44,532 nucleotides of DNA from Pleurotus djamor (taxonomy: Eukaryota > Basidiomycota > Agaricomycetes > Agaricales > Pleurotaceae). Location: NCBI GenBank assembly GCA_029747585.1, contig JAPEVF010000366.1, forward strand, positions 1 to 44,532, written 5' to 3'. Every line of letters begins with the position of its first letter. Position 1 is the first letter of the stretch. Under the pieces are notes generated by a model. The model saw only the letters and a program-made list of their open reading frames with translations, was not told where the DNA came from and ran no database searches. Position numbers and translations under genes: made by a program. Positions 10,714-20,370 of the stretch are shown here, one piece after another.

Positions 10714-12087
10714 ATGAGCAGCAGTCAGAGTACTGTTCTTCTGCAACCACGTCCGTATGCAAACGACGCCGGTCGTCTGCTCCTACTCCCGTTATTGCCT
10801 AGCAAGAAACCCATGAAGAAACTGCCTCAAGAAGTATGGGAACGTATCTTTACGTTTGCGCTGGACGATGAAAGGCAGGCTTTGGGACTTGCGAATGCAT
10901 TNATGACTGTCTGCAAAGGGTTTTCGGTGAGTACACTGTAATTCGTCGTTCGGGAAATGATTTCACANTTATCATTCGACGTGTAGGAGATGGTTTTGCC
11001 TCTGGTCTACTCGGTCGCCCCCTTGCACAGCGTGGGTTCATTGGAAAAATTCCACGAGCGGCTGCACACTGCTGAGCAGAAATGGGACTCAATTCGCCGC
11101 ATCCCTTACTCGGCTCCTGGCCGCTGGGTTCATGTCCTCGATCTCTCAAACATTACGTTTACTTCCCGGTTGCAAGCCACTCAACTCGACTCACTCCTCA
11201 CTCGACTGTTCCACCTCACGCCATTCCTCTCTGAACTCATAATGAACCCTTCGTTTGTAATGAGCCATGCGGCTCTCGCCTCCCTAGCTCGTCGTGACGG
11301 CGCAAGACATCTAGTCGCACTCCATGGCATCGGTTACGTACCGTCAATGATGGCCGAAGCGACGACAGAAGATGATATACTCGTCCAACTGTTACGGCAC
11401 TGTGTAAACTTGGAAGTTCTGGAGGTAGTCGGCCAAGGGCCTGACCCTACTGAAGCCGAATTCCTATCCGATCTACCAACAGCACANCTACCCGAGACNT
11501 TTACACCGCTAAGCCTCTCTCGCTTGCACACACTGTCACTCCTGTCGATGTATACCTCTCCCCTTCTCTTGGCTTTGCTGGAATCACCGCTCCCTGCCTT
11601 ACGAAAGTTGACGATTACGCCTTATGACGACATTCCATACCCTACATCCGTCGTAACTAGTTTCATCACCACGCATGGGATGAACTTACGATCTTTATCA
11701 CTCTTCACGCCCAAGTCTTGGCCCTCTCGCCTTCACCCCTCACCTCGCGATATCCTCTCCCATACGCCTATTCTTCGCCATCTATCCCTAGAGACACCTC
11801 TTCCAGATTTACTACCTCCAGTACGCGAAGCGTCAATGGGTCCTCATCCCTTGCAGATTTTATCTATTGCACGCCCAACNTCAAACTTTTGGNGCGTCCT
11901 TTTACCACTTCTACCACNTCTCCCTTACCTTTCCATCGTTCGCGCTCGCGATGTGCGATGGCTGAGGAAAGGCATGACGTCGCGCGCTCAAGAAGCTGGC
12001 ATTCAAGGAGAACTTAGGGAATGGCAGAGACGCCTCGGCCGCCGTCGCATTCGCGTCCTTGATGCCGACTGGCAAGGAGATAATTAG
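10714..12087 (+). CDS. F-box domain protein
   Basis: This is a probable substrate receptor of an SCF ubiquitin ligase. Two exons, 10714-10926 and 10987-12087, join in phase 0 and give 437 residues. The F-box is the motif KKLPQEVWERIFTFALDDE near residues 34-52. The rest contains leucine-rich, LRR-like segments such as LTPFLSELIMNPSF, CVNLEVLEVVG, LHTLSLLSMYTSPLLLALL and TPILRHLSLETPLP. The C-terminus is basic (RRLGRRRIRVLDADW). Several Ns fall in the second exon, mostly at third codon positions, and do not break the frame. Such proteins are numerous and fast-evolving in Agaricomycetes, so no target can be named. Confidence 0.75.
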
Positions 12088-12418
12088 GCTGATAATATTG
12101 ATTCTCCCTTTCACGTTTAACCTCCACTCATGTTTTCGTACCGCTTATTGCTTCCTGGATTAGCCCTCTGCTCNATTCGACTTATTTGCAACGATATACC
12201 CATGTGTACCAGATATAATACATAGATACAACAGGACCAANATACGAGGATATGCATGTCAACAATTAACCCCAGTTCATTCTGTAACCCTTTGTACCCC
12301 AACCCAAAATTATTGAAAGAAAGTGTGGTGTCGATGAGGAGTAAACAAACATTGTCACCGCTTAAGCTCAACGTTCAGTGCGAGTGATGACGATGTCATT
12401 TCAAACGGCTGATGGTCA
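12088..12418. other. Convergent intergenic region
   Basis: This is the 331-bp space between the 3' ends of the F-box gene and the first hydrolase. It is moderately AT-rich, with two Ns. I see no gene or element in it. Confidence 0.5.
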
Positions 12419-13799
12419 TCACAGCCTTGAGCGTGAGGCAACTGGCGAAACTTCATCAAGAATGTCACGCAGCGCTTTAGCTAACCCATCAGGTTGCTCT
12501 TGTACTACCTGGTATCGAAGGTTAAAAATGTTCGGTAGCTGAGTCAGTAGACTCACCAAATGACCTGCGCCTTCAATAAACTTTACTGAAGAGATGACNC
12601 GGCCNGCTGATACGTCACTTATCGATTCCCGCACTTCATCAGGACTAGGGGGTAGCACTTCAGTGAAGGGTTCCCAAAGGAATTTGAAGTGGATTGAACT
12701 CACATGATGTCTGGGTTATCACCCCAGATAAGGTGAATAGGTGATGATTGATGAAGACGGGAAAGGAGCTCAGCCGACTCGAAGTGTCCTTCGACGTCAG
12801 GATAAGACGCAGCCTCATGNAGTCGNTCACATTTGAGGCGGACGCCAGCTGGAATATCCTCCAGACCGTGGTCCTAATGGCAGAATATATTGAGACACAA
12901 AAGCAAGTGAGCGGATAGACGAAGTCTCTCACAGTGAATGCACGCAGAACACGAGGATCCCAGCCACTCCAAGGATACCTCTGAGACAACCAACGAAATG
13001 CTTCGTCCCGGTTGCTCCACGTATCGCGACGGGCCATTGTCATTCGCACGGCCAACTCCATCTGATCCATGCGGTCGTCAATGGTAGCTTCGAAGAGCTC
13101 TTTTGTGATGATGGCGGGTTCAACGAGAATGATGGCAGCATAGGGCGAAGATTGAAGGTGCTTAGTAGAAAGCACACTGAAGAAAAAGTCAAAAACATCG
13201 CCAACGACTCGGATATGAGTCAAACAAACNNGATAGCACGTACATTGCGCCGGCTCCAGCAGAATGGCCTATAGCTACGATCCGATGACCCCTCACGAAG
13301 TCTGATTTCACGAAGTTCGAAATCGCCACTGCCCATTCATATACCGCTGTGTCAAAGAGAATGGATCAATTACGGGTACGCACTCGGAACGAGTCGAAAC
13401 TTACAAACACATTCGCCCGGCTTATGCATCAACAATTGTCTATTCGCGACTGCAGCATNGCCATGGCTTTGCCAATCCAAAGACCATGCTTCCCTCACGA
13501 CAGTGCGCCTTGAAGATGTGAAAAGGGCTTCAATCGTCGGTTCCCACTGTTCTTTGTCTACAACCAATNGATGTCGACAAGGGTTCAAGTGTTCAACATT
13601 CAAGTCCAGGGGGAGAGGTTTGCGACTTACGAGCGCCGATGGAGTGCGTGAACAACAGCGTCACCCCCAAAGCCCTGCGGTCCTCCTTTCCGGATGCAGT
13701 GCGATACCTCTTGGCAGTGATCTTGAGGCCGGGTGTGCATGGCTTAGAGACTGTGAGACCGCTCGGGAGCACAAACGCATCCACTTGTAAAGCAACCAT
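12419..13799 (-). CDS. Alpha/beta-hydrolase with PTS1 (SRL), LPX1-like, copy A
   Basis: This is a serine hydrolase of the alpha/beta fold, resembling the LPX1/Tri7-type family (peroxisomal lipase or esterase in yeast). Six exons, 13799-13631, 13557-13405, 13346-13244, 13176-12933, 12873-12704 and 12644-12419, give 354 residues. Visible motifs are LLFTHSIGAHKEQWEPTIEA (oxyanion-hole region), REAWSLDWQSHG, the nucleophile elbow GHSAGAGA (GxSxG, near residue 135), AAIILVEPAII, the probable acidic region IHLIWGDNPD, and the catalytic histidine in GAGHLV. The C-terminus is SRL, a canonical peroxisomal targeting signal 1. Copy B upstream has the same intron positions, and exons 3 and 5 have identical lengths (103 and 170 nt), so the pair is a tandem duplication. 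The substrate is unknown. Confidence 0.88.
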
Positions 13800-14126
13800 G
13801 AATGCCTTTAGGATTGGCTGTATCCGTCGACCTTGATGTGGGTCGAGGTTGAGAAGNGCTAAGTCTGTCTATTTGGGGTTGCTCCATTGTAGGNATGCCC
13901 TCCCCTTTATACCCAAAGTATATGAAGCGAGTAGAAGTATATAATACGAGTGAGATTTGATCCCAGGAGGAACAGACCCCACTAAAATCGTAAAGGAAGC
14001 GTACGGCAAGTATGTTTTCAGGTAGGGCGTAAGTANTATNAANCTNNGNNCGAGNNCAAACAAACTTGGGCGCTCGACTTACGCTCTCGCTCATCTCCGT
14101 TACATNNNNCNTCNNNNNNCNNNGTC
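13800..14126. other. Spacer between the tandem hydrolases
   Basis: These 327 bases are the upstream region of copy A and the 3' flank of copy B. A clear TATA-like element lies at 13906-13911. A dense patch of Ns lies at 14036-14123. No coding potential is seen. Confidence 0.5.
13901..13911 (-). promoter_or_regulatory. TATA-box-like element of hydrolase copy A
   Basis: The minus strand reads TATAAAGGGGA about 100 bases upstream of the proposed start codon. That spacing suits a core promoter with a 5' leader of roughly 70 nt. Confidence 0.4.
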
Positions 14127-15555
14127 TTACAACCGAGCTTGCAGAAGACGNTGTTTTAACGTAACCTGGGCTGACCCACTAAGCATCTCGCATATGCACT
14201 CTGCAACCTCGTCTGGCTTTTCTTGTACGACCTCAACGGACGGGAGAAATTCAGCGATATCAAAAACGGATGTGGCAAGNNGCATTTTTACCATATGTCC
14301 GGCGCCCATCACAATCCTGGTCGACGACACGGTATATCCATACGATCCATCGCTCATGGACGCCCGAATATCGTCTGGGCTGTCTAAACCTTAGGCACTT
14401 CCNGGGTTCGCTATGAAAGAGTCCNCACTCACAGATAGCTTGGTTTGCTTCCCCAGAGAAGATGTATCGGTAGGGTGCCGCAGAATCTCGGGATCAATGT
14501 TGCGGCTTCAAAGTGGCCTTCCACGTCTGGGTAGGATGCCGCTTCGATGACTCGATCACATTTAAGCTCTATGCCGTTGCTTGTTTCCTGGAGCCCATGG
14601 TCCTAATAAATGATTCTTAGCTGCCCCAGCCTTTCAATTGGTCACATAAAAATATCCTACCACGAATGCTTGCAGCACACGAAGCTCCATATTCGTCCCA
14701 GGAAACCTTGTGCTAAACCACGCGAAAGCCTCTTCTCGAGTTGACCAGGTTTGTCGCCGTTTGAGGGTAAGTTTGATTGATTGGTTCATGCTGGCCATAC
14801 GATCGCCAATAATAGCCTGAAATTGTTCTCTGGTCATAATCGTCGGCTCGACAAGAATGATCGCTCGGATTGGTGACGACCATGGTGCAAAATCTTTGAC
14901 AGTGAGCATCCTAAACCAAGGATATCGTCAAGGGCCCTGGTCCACATAGGGAGTATACTGAGGACGAACATTGCTCCAGCCCCTGCAGAATGCCCCGCAA
15001 GAACAACATTNTGACCTGACATATNTTCCGAGACGATGAATGTGGATATGGATCGAGCCCATTCATAGATGGCTAGAAGGTGCGTTGAGCAAGGATAACC
15101 ATGCAACAAGCTNTGTTACTTACATACAGCGACACCTCCCCGTTCTTCTAGAGCTTTCTTGTTCACCAAGGCAGCNTCTCCGTGACTCAACCAATCGAAA
15201 GACCATGCTTCGCGAATGCAAAGCTTCCCAATATAAGCTCTCGATCTGGCCAGATTGAACATGGTCTGTATTGTGGGTTCCCANTGCTCCTTGTCTAATG
15301 GACTTGGTCTCATATAATTTCCGCAGAAAGCTATATAGAGACNATGAACTCACGAGCTCCAACACCATGGGCGAATAGAAGGGTCAAATCATTCTTGCCA
15401 GCCATATCTCCCTGAGACAAAGAGCCAGTGACGCCGCAGTCTANCGGTCTATATCGCTTGGCCACCATCTTCAGGGTGGGTNATGTTTCTGCTGATGACG
15501 TCTTCTGAGATGCAGGACCATCGAATACAAAGGTTCGTATCTCNAGTTCCACCAT
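14127..15555 (-). CDS. Alpha/beta-hydrolase with PTS1 (ARL), LPX1-like, copy B
   Basis: This paralogue of the downstream hydrolase has six exons: 15555-15354, 15294-15124, 15072-14970, 14910-14661, 14602-14433 and 14379-14127. They give 382 residues. The start is set by alignment with copy A (MVELEIRTFVF against MVALQVDAFVL). Motifs are LLFAHGVGAHKE, then WEPTIQ, IREAWSFDWLSHG, the nucleophile elbow GHSAGAGAM, AIILVEPTIM, IHLLWGSKPSYL and GAGHMV. The protein ends in ARL, also an accepted PTS1. The last intron uses the acceptor GACAG, which alone keeps the frame and matches copy A. Many Ns fall at third codon positions. A peroxisomal location is inferred from the tripeptide, and the substrate is unknown. 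Confidence 0.85.
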
Positions 15556-17002
15556 TGGAAGNGATACGCGAGTAAGGTAGCAGGTCTTNGTGAATGAGTT
15601 GTCNAGAAAGCCGCCATTGGCTCTCCTTAAGTACGACCNTAGCCTCATTCCTATCCACTCAAATGGGCGTTGCCGTAAACGGGGACCTAGTTGGTGGAGG
15701 GTACCGCCATGGAAAGCGCGGATATTGGGCATCTCNAGAGGCGGCCCGCGACTAGACATACCGATGGGGAGGTCATTTCAGGGAATTTCCTGAATGAAGG
15801 ACGAAACANTATTGTATGCGAGGTCTGCTGTGATGCAGGGACGATAGCTCGAGGGNANTANNCGCCAAACCNNCCCACTATNAATAGNGNTCACNATTNN
15901 ATTNNNNCNGCAAACTTTGTGANATGNCTNTTGGANAGGGGANTTCAGNGNGACTATANNTGTAGTGTNCNANGTGTTTCTCTNGCNNNAGAAGCACACA
16001 GAAAGAGCAAAGNTACATTTGGAATCCAACAGACAGACCGAAATCCGATTTCAAGAGAATCTACGAGACAAAGTTTCCCATGCAACGAAACGGGTATCAA
16101 AGATGCAACAATGTACCCCCTTGCGCAATTCGGTGTTCACAAGCGTTCACATCGCTTCATGTGGCCACCGCATTCTGCGACGCACGTCAAGGGTTNCCTG
16201 GGGATGGTTTTTANTANANCGTCCCCGGTCACACCTCTTGATCGTACTCAATAACCTTGATAACGCTGGGGTGTATCTCGGATGCAGATTGGNCCCGAAG
16301 GGTCATAAGATCGGCCNCCGTGCTGGAATCNCTGGCGACCTCCAGGCTCCTCCAGGGACNNAGTCATTCCGGGGTAGGTAGCATTAAGATTGGAGTTTGA
16401 GTGCCTGTGGAGTTCGAAACCGCGTAGGTTTCCGGCGGGGATGGTTGGAGGAGGCAGACGGTCTGGAATATTCCTAGAAATNTTCCTCGCATAGAATNGT
16501 GTAGACAAGTTNACGAGGTGATATTTCCGAGAGTTCCTGAGGTGCTCCGCGGAACAACTTGAGTGGACGANATAAGNNTAACACTCAGTGGGAAAGGTCT
16601 TGTACTTGCTCTAATTGATGGGATATAAGACGACNCATTCGTAGACATTGGAACTGAATTTCGATTCGTTGAACGATGATCAATGAGACAGGAAGAGTGC
16701 CATCGTGGACACCGAGAAGTTCAAGGTGACCGTTCTCACGCCACGGTATAACGAAATACTTCCCGAATCAACCTCTGGAGCTCAGGACCAGCGGAAGGAA
16801 ACATTTGCACGACGTAGGTAGTCGAGTACGGAGAAGCAAACAGGTCTAATACTTTATATTGATACATCGTAAGTATGTGGTATAATAAATGAGATGCATT
16901 ATATTCAATTCAACAAAACAATCAAGCNGGGAGACACAATCGAGGNAAGACAGAANGGNAGANAAACGAGNNNCNATANANNAGGNCGAGATGAGGAGTG
17001 TG
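15556..17002. other. N-rich region between hydrolase B and the RhoGEF gene
   Basis: This 1.45-kb stretch contains the promoter of hydrolase B and the 3' flank of the RhoGEF gene. Ns are dense at 15856-15988 and 16927-16983. Apart from a possible minus-strand coding remnant at 16248-16804, I see no gene. No terminal inverted repeats or transposase motifs are visible. Confidence 0.45.
16248..16804 (-). pseudogene. Possible unrecognised or degraded minus-strand coding sequence
   Basis: Several protein-like stretches follow each other on the minus strand but in different frames. They begin with MFPSAGPELQRLIREVFRYT from 16804. YFVIPWRENGHLELLGVHDG and LPVSLIIVQRIEIQFQ follow one frame over. RPLKLFRGAPQELSEISPR begins at 16569. 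ISRNIPDRLPPPTIPAGNL and GFELHRHSNSNLNATYPG then run to a stop at 16250. Ns sit near the frame changes. It could be a real gene with introns and surplus Ns, a pseudogene, or chance open frames. No family is recognised. Confidence 0.25.
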
Positions 17003-20000
17003 TTACCTCGCTCTCAANAACGCAGCATTCCCCTGTGCTCTATCNCATTTCTGTGCAACCCTAACGGCNGCATCAACAGCCTTTTCCACTATTTCCCTCG
17101 AGGGGGACGTAGGAGGGGTATGNGCGAGNAGATCTACATGGAAAAGTCNNTGAGTATGCNNAGCNGAGGAGAGTGAANGAGAGAAAGAAGAATANCGAGN
17201 ACGCACCACGGAATAACAAAACATATCGCATCACCCTCTGCGTAGGCAAAATCGCCAAGTCACGAACAGTAGGTGANTTNCGTTGTCGTTGTTGTTGCNT
17301 NGTTTCTTCAGAGTTCCCAATANNACNAATGCCGACGCCGCTCGANATAGCACCNGANCCNCCACCCGAAGCGTAGATTCCGCCACTCTTCGANGATGAC
17401 CCCCAAACACCACTCAACCNCTCCCTAAGATGAATCCCGCTACTGCCACTGACNCCATCTCGNCGAACNGCAACAGCACTCCTGCTCCTCGTCACACTCG
17501 CCTTCCCAATACTGCCCATGTCCGTCTCTCTTCCCCTCGGAGCCACACCCGCAACATCCTTCGGATTGACAACAACACCAAGACTCCCGGCATCACACAG
17601 GCTGATAGCCTTTTTCTGNTGACNTCCCAAATCAGAAGCACCACCNCCATGCCCAACATCCGACATCACCACCCCTCCCCGCCCAATATCAAGTCCCCTC
17701 CTGCCCCCACCCTCACCTCCACTTCCATCATTCCAATCCACTTTCACATACGAACTCAAGTCAACGACCTCCCTCTCAGGCCCCTCAAACGCCCGCCTCC
17801 CATTGGGTGTTTGCATATGCATACCTTGCTTCCTCTGTCGTTTACCATCACGCTCACCACCGAACACACCGACACTCCCACTAACCGTCGTCATCGTCAA
17901 CTGCGGCGGCAATGTCTGTTGCCGCACCCGCTGCGCGCCCACGCCCTTCGGCCCGCCATTCACCTTCACCTGCTGTCCGTGCAAATGTGTGGGAAGGGGA
18001 GGTAGGGGCGGTCCACCTTCGTATGCAGACATCGTCATCGNCCCCTCCTTCGCCCCTTCTCGCTCCAAATCGTGTACCGATGATGGGAGAGGAAGTTGGA
18101 TTTGATGATGGCGTTGATGAGGCGGAGGAGGTTGCTGATGTTGATGCAGAAGCGGAGGATGAGGAAGAAGAAGTAGATGAGGTAGAAGTCGAAGACGAGG
18201 AGGAAGAACCGCTGAGTAACCCAGATATACTAGGTACACTAGGTAGACTCTTCCTCCATTGACTCATCGTTCGTTTAAGTGATGACGAGCTCTTGCTTCG
18301 CATACCAGGGGTAAGCGATCCAGACGGATTGGGGGCGAGTTTGGGAGGTGGTTGAGGTTGAGATGGAGGTTGCAGTGGAGGCTGAGACCCACTGAGCACA
18401 GGTGATTTCGTAGACGACAGAGGGGGTGATGGGGAGGAAAGGATGGACGGCGACGTGTCGGTTGAGTGTGAAGGAACAGTCGGGGGCGATTGTGTTGCAC
18501 CAGGATGAGCGGGGATGATCGGGCTGGCAGGATATCCATGAATATTTCGTTTGTCTTCTTTCGCGGACGACCCATTCCCAACCAACATACTCAACCTCCT
18601 CGTCTTGCTCAACCTCCTTCTCCCATCGCCCCCCTTCTCCTTCTTCCTCCTGAACCTCGCATCTTCCTCTTCCCTTGCACCATCACCCTGGGTATCCGCA
18701 AACCAACTCCCTACAACACCACTCCAAGCGACATACACATTTTCCAACGACGCATGCGGGTACGCCAAAGTCGCCTCCCATTCAGCACTGCCTACAGTTG
18801 CGGTTGTGGCTTTTCCCTCGCCACCAACCTCACCAACCAAATCACACAAGTCGACAAACGCACCGGCGACACCACGAACGCACAGATCCTTCTCCATCCT
18901 CATCACCAACGATTCGCTAACCTTCGCCAACTCAACGACATACGCTCGCATCAGTGGAGGCGGTGTGTACTTTGATGCATCCACATCACTCATATCGGCG
19001 GTCGACTTGGAGTGCGGCCTTGTTGTTTGAGCGTGCTTTGGGAATGGATGATGTTGGGCGTATGAACTATGTGCAAACGATGTTGATCGTGAGGGGGAGT
19101 GTGAATTTGATGAGAGATCATCCTCGCCACCACCAGCTACGTCGTCATGGTAGAGGTTCTGAGAGTCCAAGAACGGTAGACCAGGTGAGGGTTTCGATGA
19201 GTGTGTAGGTGAAGGGTAATCCAAGAGTAACCGAAGCGAGTCGAGGTAAGTTTTCTCCGTTCGAATGAGTTCGCGAACGGTCAAGAGGGCTCGTCTGAAC
19301 GTCGGATGATGAGGGTATATTCTGTGGGTATGATGTGGTGTTGACGAATGATACGGATGAAAGTGGTGGTGGTCATGATGTCGAGGAATATGAATCCCGG
19401 CTACATGTGAGGATGCTGGATATTCACGGGTAGGCGAAGGCAACGGAGGCAGGGGTCTGGAATGGGGATCCCCATTTGATGAAGTCAAAGGCAAATTGAA
19501 AGTAGTTTGATGATTCGATGAAATGAATGATGGAATGGATGACGATGAAGGTGGAGACGTTGACAAATCGTGTGTTATGAGCCTTATAGTTGACGGACTT
19601 AGACCGAGGTTGAATGGGGGACTTGTGCTTGTGCTTGCCGGCGTGGGTTCCACATGGCTTGCCGAGGGTGATATGGGAGGTGAATTGAAGATGACCGCAT
19701 CCTCGAGAAGCTTGATTAACGACTCGTCCGATATCGAGTCGTCCATCATCGCCATGGTCAGGGAGTATTTGGTGTTGATTCCGCCATTGTCGGTGAGAGA
19801 AACGGCAGCATGCCTACGCGTGAATGGTGGTCTGTGACGCGGTGCGGTCGGGGGATCGTCGTCGGCCAAGTCATCTGCACCGATGGTAAACTTGGGCTTT
19901 GTCTGACGATTCTGCGCTGGGTTGTGCAAGCAGTAGTGAGGATCCCAGTCGAAGTCGAGGAGAAGGGGGGAATGAGTTGCGGTCAGAGGTTGCTGGTTGG

Positions 20001-20270
20001 GTGGATGTGACTACGAATCGAACTAGACTGAACACGCAGACATACCAGAGGTCCAGGAGAACTGAAGACAGGTGCGCCGAGCTGCAGTGGGGGCAGCCAG
20101 GTATCGCCCGTAGCACTATCAAATGAATGGCGCGCTTTGTGGTGTCTCTGGAAGTAGGCTGAGGGCGGCGGCGGCGTCGGTGTGCTCAGGTTGCGTGCTT
20201 TGTGGATGTCATGGTCAGACAAGTGCGTTACTTGCAGGATGCCTCTCTTTGTCAGTTTTCGCGAGGGCAT
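17003..20270 (-). CDS. Dbl-homology (RhoGEF) domain protein with a large insertion
   Basis: This is a probable guanine-nucleotide exchange factor for Rho/Cdc42-type GTPases. Three exons, 20270-20046, 19911-17207 and 17133-17003, give about 1019 residues once the surplus N at 18041 is removed. That N splits the exon into two frames, and dropping it joins ...RRGEGG to AMTMSAYEGGPPLPPLP. The DH domain starts near residue 280 with RRALLTVRELIRTEKTYL. It continues with PPLMRAYVVELAKVSESLVM and ends with TVRDLAILPTQRVMRYVLLF, DLLAHTPPTSPSREIVEKA and CDRAQGNAAFL. Between the early and late DH parts lies a Ser/Pro/Gly-rich insertion of roughly 470 residues. No PH domain follows. The N-terminal third is disordered and rich in His, Ser and Pro. 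The start ATG at 20270 is the first in frame; an upstream exon is possible. Confidence 0.8.
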
Positions 20271-20370
20271 GCCAGTGCAGGAAGAGTTGGAAAGAAGAGA
20301 AACATCAAACAAGTCCAGACGTCATGTCTCCGTGCCTGAATTGACGAGAAAGGGGGATAAACAGGGGTGT

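Noticed and set aside
15856..15988. A dense N patch that could hide a transposon end
   Set aside because: No inverted repeats, target-site duplications or transposase motifs flank it; allelic divergence explains it better.
17803..18262. Plus-strand open frames with acidic Glu/Asp repeats
   Set aside because: They are antisense readings of the Ser-rich and low-complexity parts of the RhoGEF gene.
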